Positions 27,001 through 35,857 of a stretch of DNA of 64,000 nt are shown here, piece after piece. The DNA lies in contig OX419336.1 in NCBI GenBank assembly GCA_948470475.1, positions 2,826,235 to 2,890,234 of the forward strand, written 5' to 3'. Positions within the stretch are counted from its first letter, which is position 1. Every line of letters begins with the position of its first letter. The stretch is from Galaxea fascicularis (taxonomy: Eukaryota > Cnidaria > Anthozoa > Scleractinia > Euphylliidae). Position numbers and translations under genes: made by a program. Below the pieces are notes generated by a model, which worked only from the letters and a program-made list of their open reading frames with translations, did not search any database and was not told the origin of the DNA.

Positions 27001-29731
27001 GGTGCGATTTAATATTAACATACATCATATATACCATCAGGACGCCGTTAGACATTTGCATTTTTCAACTTTTATATATATTTTTATTTTTAAATTAATT
27101 GTTGTCGACTGGTTAACGGGCCACTGCATGGCACCTTGTTATAAGCTTGTCCAAATTGTGACACTATTTGTGCCAAAGAAGCTACCCTTATTCTAGGTTC
27201 CTGAATTGTTGTCTTAATCATAACTACATGTTTATTTCACCATAGGGACGTGCATTAATAACACGTCCGTGATGATGTTCAAGAAAGGAAGCTTTGAGAT
27301 TGGTGGAGACATTTATCCTGTGGCTATTAAGGCAAGACTTTGTTTAGCATTTGCTTTTAGTTTATTATCAACTGCTCAAGTCGAATAATCAGCTTTCTCT
27401 CTAGAGGTAGGCCCGATGGTATATAAGTTCCACACCTCAGTTTAGTATTTTGCAACATGCATGTAGGTTTTTCTCCAGTGATGCGAAGTGAAGTCCACTA
27501 ACAGCTGTAATGGAATGTTGTGGGGGTGCAGCCGGGTTTGACAAGAAAATGTATACTTCTTGAAAGATAGCCGAAGAACAAGGACACCGTTAACTCCCAA
27601 GATGACCGCCGACCGGTTGGCTCAGTGGTAGAGCACCGGACTGCTGTGCGGGAGGTCGGGGGTTCAAGCCCAGGCCGGCCCAACACTCAGGGTCTTTAAA
27701 TAACTGAGGAGAAAATGCTACCTTTGTAACGACATCTGCAAATGGTTAGACTTTCTAGTCTTCTCGGATAAGGACGATAAAACCGGAGGTCCCGTCTCAC
27801 AGTACTGGTGTGGGACGTTAAAGAACCCACACACTGATCGATCGGTGTGATGGTCTATAACTTATTCTGTTCTGGGGGCACCTGTGTTGATCCTACCATG
27901 ATTCAAATAAGATTGTAAACTGCGTGGCTGCAATTTGCGCCTAAAAAGCAGTCTGGCAAAGTCCCCCAAAAAGTGTTGTAAAGCGCTTTGAGCCCTTTGG
28001 ATAAAAGCGCTATATAAATCCTCATCATTATCATTATCATTATCATTATCATTAAGATCCGACTATTAATTCTCCTTTCTAGTCGAAGAACAAGGACACC
28101 GTTAACTCCCAAGATCCGACTATTAATTCTCCTTTCTAGTCGCTATACATTTTCTTGTAACGTAACGTCTACAGGTCTGTCTGGGTAGTGTTTCTTACTT
28201 TCTTGTGAACTTTCTTACTCCTGCAGTACGACCCAACATTTGGAAATGCATTTTGGAACTCGAGCTCTGAAGGATTTGCGATGTATCTGTTCCTTCTTTT
28301 GACAAATTGGGCGCTGGTCTGTGATGTGTGGTATCTTCCTAAAACAACGCGCCAGGTGAGGCTTTAATCACATTACCGACTTTACTGGCATCAAAAAGTG
28401 AAGGCTGAAAAGGAAATCCGCGGTAATCAGATAAGCAAAAAATTCGCTACAGCTTTTTTCCGATTACCGCACAGCGCCCTGTTTTGTCTTTTGTTTTTAC
28501 AAAAAAGGTAGAAAGAAAAAAAAAAAAGGGGACAAATTGGTACGAACGAGTCAAGAGAATTTTTGGGAAGCTACCTCAGTCAGTCGCAGGTTCTTCTCAT
28601 TTACATACTCGGGTAATCAAAGGCTCCATAAGCCAATTAGAGCATGAGTAAACAAATATCAAGATTTATGAAAGGTCGAAGGGATGAAGGAAAACTTCTC
28701 TTGGATAAAACTCGTATTTGTCCTTAACGTGACTGAATGCCATTTTACATCACTTCTGCGTATTGTGTATTTGACAGTTGTATATGAGCTGTAAAAACGT
28801 TTTAGTGAGGTTCTAGGTCGCTGTGATTGCTGAGTATGTGATAGAGCAAATGCAAACTAGCACATAGAGGAATCGCAGTTATCAAACGATGCTGAATATG
28901 AAAGAACACACAAACACTTTCGACGAAATACATGAAGTCCAAATGTGTTGCTCGAAGTGACCGACTCCGACGAATCGACGATGTTGATCCGAAATCCAGT
29001 TCGGCGCCTTCCGAGTAGTGACGTCATTCTACGCATTTTTCTGCTTACGCCATTTGCACAGAACAACAATTCATTCGGTGCGCAAGTACATGAATGAGTT
29101 CAAAACCAAAAAGGTTCTGTTGGAAAGCCTTCGTTGTGCTCGGTGGCGCAAAAAGTCGGCGATTTGTGATTAATTTAAATAAATTATACTTTTTGTCATA
29201 GGAGGACGAGACTGCTGCCCAGTTTGCAAATCGTGTAAAGACAGAAATAGCGCGCCAAGGAGGACTTGTTGATCTGATATGGTTTGTGTCAGGTTTTTAT
29301 TCTTCTTATCAATGGCTGTCTCAAATGAGGAGTGGAATTAGGATATTGTTACGATTTATCATGCTCGACTTTACATTTTCCTCAGCTGGGGATTAAATTT
29401 TTGTAGTTAAACGACCTAAGTTTCGTATAGTAGAATAACGATTGAAAATGAAAATTTGTTTAAAATATGTTAGCGTTGCTTCGAATGTGGAAACTGTTCT
29501 TATTCTAATAGTCCATTGATCTTGGAGCCTAAATGATAAGCAGTGTTTTTAATGGTCCCCACAGAGCTACATTTTGCTCCGCTGAGTGAACTTATTCCTT
29601 ACCTTACCTGTCAAGTAAAGCTCCTATTTTCTTTGGTCACCAGGGATGGGCAGCTAAAACGAACCTCAGTGAAACCTGAGTTCAGAAGGCAAAGGCAAGA
29701 GGATTACGCTAGCACGCTAAAGATCGATTGA
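21056..29731 (+). CDS. Glycerol-3-phosphate acyltransferase, GPAT3/GPAT4 type
   Basis: Fifteen coding exons join in phase to 425 residues: 21056-21187, 21549-21594, 22173-22294, 22415-22457, 22558-22612, 22861-22926, 23563-23637, 24471-24560, 24901-24994, 25633-25748, 26789-26844, 27246-27331, 28227-28355, 29202-29281 and 29644-29731. The ATG at 21056 starts a hydrophobic N-terminal segment (SVWLVFLGCYLMFIVLFMV) like that of animal GPAT3/4; further membrane segments lie about residues 136-185. Acyltransferase motifs are intact: NHTTPID (223-229), WFER, FPEGT (296-300) and YPVAIKY (322-328). DDEVTKRFSAEELESWNLL is a family-specific stretch. Length fits the family (about 434-456). The enzyme transfers acyl-CoA to glycerol-3-phosphate, giving lysophosphatidate, at the endoplasmic reticulum in glycerolipid synthesis. 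All introns are GT-AG except the one after 27331, which is GC-AG. Whether it is co-orthologous to GPAT3 and GPAT4 needs a tree. Confidence 0.95.
23812..23967. mobile_element. Foldback element with about 70-bp arms (GPAT intron 7)
   Basis: The left arm starts AATAGGCCATATTCGTATTC and the right arm ends with its reverse complement. The arms are about 70 bp long with only two visible mismatches, separated by a short AT-rich spacer. There is no coding capacity. The near-identity of the arms implies recent origin or ongoing correction. Transcribed in GPAT pre-mRNA it would form a long double-stranded hairpin. Confidence 0.85.
25907..26250. repeat. Possible repeat segment in GPAT intron 10
   Basis: Contains GGACAATGTCCGG and two more related GTCCGGTC/GACCGGAC-like words near 25980 and 26140. 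They give a loosely palindromic structure unlike the neighbouring intron. The boundaries are uncertain. Confidence 0.3.
26510..26745. repeat. CCAAT/ATTGG-rich repeat abutting GPAT exon 11
   Basis: Three ATTGG words and one CCAAT flank a GC-rich core (GCGCGTATTTTCCCGCG, GGCGCCGGCTGCATG). Near-inverted ends are visible as ACAAAACCAAAAC and TTTGGTTTTGTTTTT. The composition differs sharply from the surrounding intron. I believe from memory that it resembles a dispersed coral repeat, but could not search. It ends only about 45 bp before the acceptor of the exon at 26789. Confidence 0.5.
27539..28165. repeat. Older repeat interrupted by the SINE, with a 57-bp tandem duplication
   Basis: CGAAGAACAAGGACACCG and the following TTAACTCCCAAGAT occur at 27572-27603 and again at 28084-28115. 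CCGACTATTAATTCTCC occurs at 28059 and 28116, a 57-bp period. ACAAGAAAATGTATA near 27540 is inverted near 28145. The order fits a foldback-type element that was tandemly duplicated, then received the SINE in its first copy. The TTAACTCCCAAGAT and AATTCTCC words relate it to the elements at 37756 and 50532. Confidence 0.6.
27604..28053 (+). mobile_element. tRNA-derived SINE in GPAT intron 12
   Basis: The head is tRNA-like, with an A box (TGGCTCAGTGG, 27618-27628) and a B box (GGTTCAAGCCC, 27661-27671) at the usual spacing. A body of about 330 bp follows. The 3' part reads AGCGCTTTGAG and GCGCTATATAAAT, then ends in a (CATTAT)n tail (about 28024-28053) instead of poly-A. Such tails are usual for SINEs mobilised by partner LINEs that recognise a 3' end. 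AAGAT flanks both ends and is a plausible target duplication. It is inserted in another repeat. Confidence 0.88.
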
Positions 29732-31131
29732 CAGTCTACCTATAGCCATCACACAGGGAGGGGTTTTTGAATGGTGTTGTGAATGATCGAGTGGAAATCG
29801 TCGGCAGGAAGAAATGAAATGGTGACTGTCAGTTATTGGCCCTTTCACATCTAAATTATTCCCCCAGATACACAACAATAGCAACAAAATGACATCTCTC
29901 CTTTTGTAAAAAGATTACCGCTTGAAAACGCTGTTCAGTAGCATTCACAATTGTGGTAGTGATGAATTTCATTCACAGATTACGAAATTTCATTACCACT
30001 GGAAAATAACTTTCAGTCTATTGAAAGGCTTGAAAGGCATGGTTTTCCCATGTGTCACACGTGCTGAAGTCAGTAATCTATTGAAGTAATGGGGCCCATC
30101 GATTCAATCCAATATACAGCTTTGCTGTATGCTCACGTTTGCGTTGCACTTGACAACGTAATCGTTATAGGGAATTATTTTCTTGAAGGGTTGGTTGTCC
30201 AGGGGAGAATTAAAAGAACTTATTTTTTCTAAAGACTACGAATTAGATCAGTGTAAATGTAGTAATTCCTTTGCGTTGGAAGAACGACCAATAGGTTTTA
30301 TGAGTATGCGAGCGTTAAACAGATTAAGTTTAACAGATACGAAACGGCAACAAAATATACACACAAAAACTGAACAAAAAAATCTCTTTAATATATTTAA
30401 GAATACTCTGAAACATTCGGTATTGAAAATTTATTCAATGAGCTTGTCGAGCCAACTATTTTTAAAGGGGAAATGGGAAAATTATTCTTTTCGTCAATAC
30501 CATAACTGTAGACCTCTTATAGCATTCCTTAGCGTCGTGACTATTCTACCCAGGTCGGTAGGTCTCTCGCGGCCAGTTTCAACAGGGAAGGAAACTGGGT
30601 AGGCAATTGCCACAAGCTGTGGAAATTAGTAACGGTGCTATTTTTAATTTACTGAGTGAATTTAAATAAAGACATTCTGCACGTGGTTAACAGTGGTAGT
30701 TTTGAAACAAGCAAAAGCTCACTATCTCAGTACAGTGTTGGATAAAGGGTTTGATCAGAACTGGAAAGAAACCTGGGGCCAGGTTCACCAAGCTTTCCTT
30801 AGTTAAGATGTCTTCTAAGTTTTGTTTTCACATTACTAAAGCCGCGGCTACACTAGCGATTGGTGTTACGAAAAGTTTCTATTCTGCGATTTATTAGCAG
30901 TCGCCATTGCAGCACTTGCGCGAGGGTGGCTACACACCCTACATATGTTGCTCGTAAAGCAACGGCCTAAAGGGCAAAATTACGCTGAAAGGCTGAGAAA
31001 GAGGGCATTTTTTCCTTAACCTAGGGCATTTTTAGTAATCAAGAGGGCCTATTATTATGTTAACTGTAAACAAGTTCAAACAAATTTTACTACGGCCAAC
31101 GTGATTCAGTTGAAACGAATTTTTTTTGTTT
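29732..31131. other. GPAT 3' flank
   Basis: No coding region is recognised. One 139-codon open frame (30183-30602) begins at a non-ATG codon and resembles nothing known. The first part is probably 3' untranslated sequence. Confidence 0.45.
30665..30670 (+). terminator. Possible polyadenylation signal of GPAT
   Basis: This is the first AATAAA I see after the GPAT stop codon, about 930 nt downstream. No closer canonical hexamer is apparent. Supported by the motif only. Confidence 0.25.
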
Positions 31132-31132
31132 T

Positions 31133-31370
31133 GGCCCGGTTGTTCGAAAGCCGATTAACATAATCCAGCATTAGCGTAAACTTTGATTGCAGTTTTTAAC
31201 TATTGGATTAAAGTTGTTTTCGCTGCTTTTTGTTTTTCAGGATTGACTTCCCCTAATCTAAAATTTTGCAGAATATCGGCATTGAACAACGTTTGGGGAC
31301 AGAGAAAATAAGCTCCTTGATTAATATTTAATCCTGGATTAGCGTTAATCGGCTTTCGAACAACCGGGCC
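31133..31370. mobile_element. TIR element, perfect 27-bp ends
   Basis: The left end GGCCCGGTTGTTCGAAAGCC plus GATTAAC is exactly inverted at the right end (27 of 27), and both ends then carry a copy of AATCCAG or its complement. It is 238 bp with no coding capacity. No convincing target duplication was found. The terminal CCGGTTGTTCGAA closely matches the end of the element at 56798-56934. Confidence 0.8.
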
Positions 31371-31418
31371 TAGGGACTTTTCAGAGACATAACCCATTGA
31401 ATGGCTGCCAATTCATCA

Positions 31419-31431
<13 letters not shown>

Positions 31432-31449
<18 letters not shown>

Positions 31450-31520
31450 AGCCTCACTAGCATGTGCCAACTTGAAAAGAATTCTTGCTCTAATGTGAGG
31501 CTTGGTAGGCTAATTTGCAC
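31432..31520. mobile_element. Small foldback element, perfect 26-bp arms
   Basis: GTGCAAATTAGCCTACCAAG followed by CCTCAC is exactly inverted at 31495-31520. Similarity continues weakly outwards (TTTTGT). The spacer is about 37 bp. It lies 61 bp beyond the preceding TIR element. Confidence 0.75.
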
Positions 31521-31951
31521 AATAACAAAACAAAAATAAAACAGCCGCCATTTATGAATAAGGTCTATACACCTTATCTTAGGAGGGCTTCGTGAATCTG
31601 ACCCCTGGCTTGCGGCACATAATTGTTAATAATAGCCTTTGACCGCTGTCGGAAGTGTCTGACTTTCTAGAATCAACGACTAGCGTATGTTTTCTTGCCT
31701 GACACCAAAGTTGCCGGAAAAAGCCGTACGGCCCTGTTAGGAACACGTACGGCCCCGCGCGATACTATTTTAGATGATTTCGCCGCTTCTATCCATGTAA
31801 GTTTATTTTACAACCAGAAAGCAACTACAAACAACATATTAGATCAATTTTATGTGCAAATCAGTCACTTGTTTGTAAAAACTTCATCTTTTAAGCGCTC
31901 ATGAAGAATCATATGACCATATGATAAAACGTACGTACGCCATGACCTCGA

Positions 31952-31974
<23 letters not shown>

Positions 31975-31984
<10 letters not shown>

Positions 31985-32690
31985 TTCAATAAGTACATAA
32001 TAGACCTACAAGGTCGAGCTCCTTTAGTCCACGTTTAAAGCTGTGGTAGGTATCGAAATTTCTCAAATAATTAGGAACAGTGTTCCATAGTCGGGCAGCT
32101 TGGTATCTCCACGACTTTATCCCATATTTCGTTGAATTAACTTAAGGTAATTTTAAAATAGCATCACCACGTAAATTATAATTAGAATTACGTGCAGTCA
32201 ATAACTCGGAAATACTTGAAGGTACATTTCCATTCCTAATTGCACGAAACATTGTACTTAATACTGTTTTGCAAGTCTTTAGTTTGCTAATGTGCTATGT
32301 CCATTTTTAACAACTAGTGTCTCGTAAGTAGATGTTTTGTCCTGATAAACGAAGCGGAGTGCCCGTTCGTTCAGTTTTTCGAGTTTTTCTGTTAAGCGCT
32401 TACTACAGAAAAGCCAAGACTCGGCACAATAATTAAAATGTGGAGCGATGAATGCTCTATAACGGATGTTCCCGTAGCTTTAAAGGAAGCAACTTCTTCA
32501 TCCTTTTTAAAACTGCGATTTGCTGGCTCACTTTGCGAGATATTTTCTTAATTTGACCTTCAAATTTCAGTTTATTATCGACCGTAACACCCAAAAGCTC
32601 CATCCTCGTATGAATATGATCAAGCTTGTGGGCAAGAATACCTCGCAAATTTATGTATCTAGGTAAGCTGAAAGCCACCTATATGGCACT
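31975..32690 (-). pseudogene. Decayed non-LTR retrotransposon, reverse transcriptase C-terminal region
   Basis: On the minus strand an open segment reads LLGVTVDNKLKF then KKISRKVSQQIAVLKRMKK. After a frameshift it continues YRAFIAPHFNYCAESW, EKLEKLNERALRFVYQDKT. Further on, broken pieces read RNGNVPSS and KYGIKSWRYQAARLWNTVP. This order is typical of the region after the reverse transcriptase palm in LINE-like elements. Several stops and frame changes show that it is dead. The 5' part of the element is missing. Confidence 0.85.
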
Positions 32691-32924
32691 ATAGCCACAA
32701 GGTAGCCTCACATTTTCACTGCTTGCTTTATTCATGTGGAAACTTGACCCTGGGTATTAGCTATGCCATGCTGATGAGGCCTAACAAGGCCGAAACTGCT
32801 GTCCATGGCTGCTAATGCTGAACTTGACTCTTTATTGTTAATTATTTATTGATTATCATTATGTTAAGGTCCACATCAGCCTAGCGCTGCTTTTTACTTT
32901 TGACCTTTTCAAATAAATGATGTG

Positions 32925-32955
32925 TGATGTATGTATGTACGTATGTATGTATGTT
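32925..32955. repeat. (ATGT)n microsatellite
   Basis: About seven ATGT-type units with one ACGT interruption, near the end of repeat-rich sequence. It may be the tail of a neighbouring transposed element. Confidence 0.7.
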
Positions 32956-33604
32956 AAGGGGAAATGCCTATAAGTCGCGGCCATAGTGCCCTGTGTGTGG
33001 CCTTCGGCTTACCTAGACACATTAATTTGTGAGGTACTAATTTCCTTGTGGAGCCAAGTCGAGCCACAGGGAAAGTTATACATCCCAGACATTTACCTCG
33101 TTACATCTCGAGTCTTCACCGGCCATTTCTGGTGGAGATGGATGTGAACAACCTACAATGACGTCATGCTTAGTACCCAAGCCTTCAATATGGAGTATAG
33201 GTCAAGATGGCGGACTTACAGCGCTCCAATTTTGAGACCGTTTTTCCCGTAAGCAATTAACACTATGGAATTGGTGACAAAGGTAGAAATATTGCAATCT
33301 ATCTGTTTTCACCTTCAGTTCTCCTCAAGGCGTTCAAGTATTAAATTTAAAAGATGTCTGATCGAATCGATCATTCCAAAAATTTCAGTATGCCCAAAAC
33401 AGTAAGACTGGAAACATAGACTGTTTCTGGTTGACTGTTTTCTAAAACAGAACCAATTTTATTGTTTCTTATGCGTTGTTTTTTAGTGGAATGATTATGA
33501 ATGTCAACTTGGTATCATAGGATAATGACCTTTCTTTAACTCCTTCACAATGCAGTAAAACTGGCACAGTTCGCAGCCTTAGGAAACGTTCATCGTTATT
33601 GCCT

Positions 33605-33624
33605 AAGGGGCGGGGGGGGGGGGG
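33605..33624. repeat. Poly-G run
   Basis: GGGGCG followed by an uninterrupted run of about 13 G. A second shorter run lies near 34115-34124. Both are likely to be error-prone in assembly. Confidence 0.8.
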
Positions 33625-33824
33625 TGCTGGCAAGCAAGGAGGGAGTTACTGAAAAAAATATAGGCATAGGAAGGAGGGAGGTCAAAACATTTTTTGCTGT
33701 CTTATCATGAATCTTGCCAGCTCCCCCCCTTCCCCGTCCATTTATAGCTGCAAATGTTGTGTCTGTGGATAAAATTTTAAATCGCCATTTCCAAATAAGC
33801 TGGACATCACTGAGAGTAGTTAAT

Positions 33825-34054
33825 CCCGATCCTCACTTGCGATGCAAGCATAAGCATAAGCTTATGCACTAGTGAGGATGGCCGTGACATAAGCATAAGC
33901 GTAAGCACAAGAATATCGAATTTTTTCGTTCTTCTTATGCTTACACTTATGTCGCTGTTATTTCCAGTGAGGACATGATTGACGTAAGCATAAGCATAAG
34001 CGTCGTATGCTTGTGTGCTTATGCTTATGCTTGCGTCGCAAGTGGAGACCGGGC
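33825..34054. mobile_element. TIR element built of AAGCATAAGC units
   Basis: The left end reads CCCGATCCTCACTTGCGATG then CAAGCATAAGCATAAGC. The right end is its near-exact inverse, finishing GCAAGTGGAGACCGGG. The interior holds further direct and inverted AAGCATAAGCGTAAG units. About 230 bp, no coding capacity. The hexamer AAGCAT/AAGCGT recurs many times on both strands, so the whole unit can fold on itself in several ways. Confidence 0.75.
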
Positions 34055-34623
34055 TTTATTTGTTGTGGTACTGTTTTATATGATGGCGTACATGACTGTT
34101 TACCGGGCAGGTCGGGGGGGGGGATTCTCCCTTATATATGGTATATCTTTTTCAGCCGTTTAGGTCTGACAAAGGGTTATATTCAGAGCGTTTATGTGTG
34201 AAATTGGTTATGGAATATAGAGTTTTAAGTGAACCACGACAGCACCAAAAACATCTTCGTCTTTTTGTCCTGAATTTCATCAGTTTCCTTGTCGTTCAGT
34301 CCCGTTGACTAGCCAGCAGAAACGAAATTTTAAGTCTGAACACGGGTACGGATTTTGGTTTATTGAAAATGGGCTACTTTGGTGTGAATTAGAGTCATAG
34401 GATTGGACAAACTGGTTGCCCACCTCTACTAAAATCATAATCCCTCTGGTGGATATTCTAACTTTAGTGTTTCCGGAAGGACTTTGATCTTTACTGTGCT
34501 CACTTAAGGGAATGATGGATCAGATAAGCATAACGAAAAGATGCCAAGTAAAGTGTACAAAGCAAGCTTGGAGACGTGGTTCACGATTTTACATCCCTCA
34601 TTAGCATAACATCTGATTTTCAA

Positions 34624-34955
34624 CACTTAATGATTGGTCCCGACGGGAACAGTGAATTTTGTTTCCAGAGAATCTCAATCTCAAAATTCACTGTTCCCCA
34701 AGGGACCAGTCATTAAGTGATTTGTTATAGTAAAACAAATGGATCAAACCGGTGGAAAACAAAAGCAAATTTGGAAAACACGCTGAGATTCCAGCGACAA
34801 CATCAGGCCACCTTCAACTGCCCGCTCTGATCACGTGCAACAGCGGTTAACATTTCGCGCGTAACAGTGAACTGTTTCCCGTTTGACGCCATAATTTTCG
34901 CAATGTTGCCCGCTCATGGCATTTGGCGGGAAACAGTTTCATTGTTAGATGTCAT
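34624..34955. repeat. Dispersed repeat, copy A (inverted partner at 52104)
   Basis: Starts with a foldback (CACTTAATGATTGGTCCC ... GGGACCAGTCATTAAGTG, 34624-34719). It continues through CAGCGACAACATCAGGCCACC and ends GGCGGGAAACAGTTTCATTG. The same series of blocks appears in opposite orientation at 52104-52457. No protein is encoded. Confidence 0.8.
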
Positions 34956-35857
34956 TGAATAATGTCATTAAATAATGTAAAGTTGAAATCATCGAAGTTG
35001 ATATCAGCATTTACAACAAGCCACAGGAATACAGCCTGTCCACCAAACCTTCCCATCGTGCTCTGCATTGATTGTATAAAGGTTTTGTACTTTTTATGGC
35101 ATCGCAGAAAACAGGTATGCATAGCTTTTTCATGATATACTTTGGAATATTCCCCTTGTCACTTTTCTTTGCATACCTATTCGCCGGAAGGCTCGTGTCT
35201 ATAACAAGAAAACATAAGTGACTTCGTGGGATATTCCATGGCCGCGGTATGGCAATAGATTCTATGTAAATAATTGCATAAATAGCTTGGGGTATTAATA
35301 AGCATGTCATCAGAAATGTATAGCGCTAACAATGTCAATGGAATGAGCGAAAGTCAATAGAGCGTTCTTCCTTGTTACCCCCAAATAAAAGCTGTCTGTT
35401 TTGCTTATCCGGAATCTGAAAGTATTTCTTATAGCTGTATCATATGATGATTCGGTTTCAGACTGACGGCATCTCAATGTGTTGGCGAATTGAAAAAACC
35501 TGCGATTCGAAGGAATTCAAAGGTCGTAGGTCATAATTTTAGATAAAAGTGTTATTCGTACTCTCGACAGGTCTAGTTAGAATAAGCGTGCTTAAGTACT
35601 CAAATTTATATTAAAAGATAGCGTGAGATTGTATAGTCAAACTCTGGCAACAGTACTGAACGCTCACGCCAAAAAACAAGGTTTCTACCAGGAGGTAAAA
35701 CGTTTTATGGGACAATGACAAACAAGTGTTTTCGTCAAGGTAAACTCTGAATGAAAGAGTTTAGTTCAGTAAGCATGAGCGACTTGAACCAGCGATGTTT
35801 TAAGACTGAGAGGGGTGACACTTACACGTGTTTGGTTTCATTTTACCCTCAATGCCA

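Noticed and set aside
27611..27682. A true tRNA gene
   Set aside because: A and B boxes are present, but the acceptor stem does not pair well and the sequence runs into a SINE body with a microsatellite tail.
30183..30602. 139-codon open frame after the GPAT stop
   Set aside because: Non-ATG start, no similarity seen; more likely 3' untranslated sequence.
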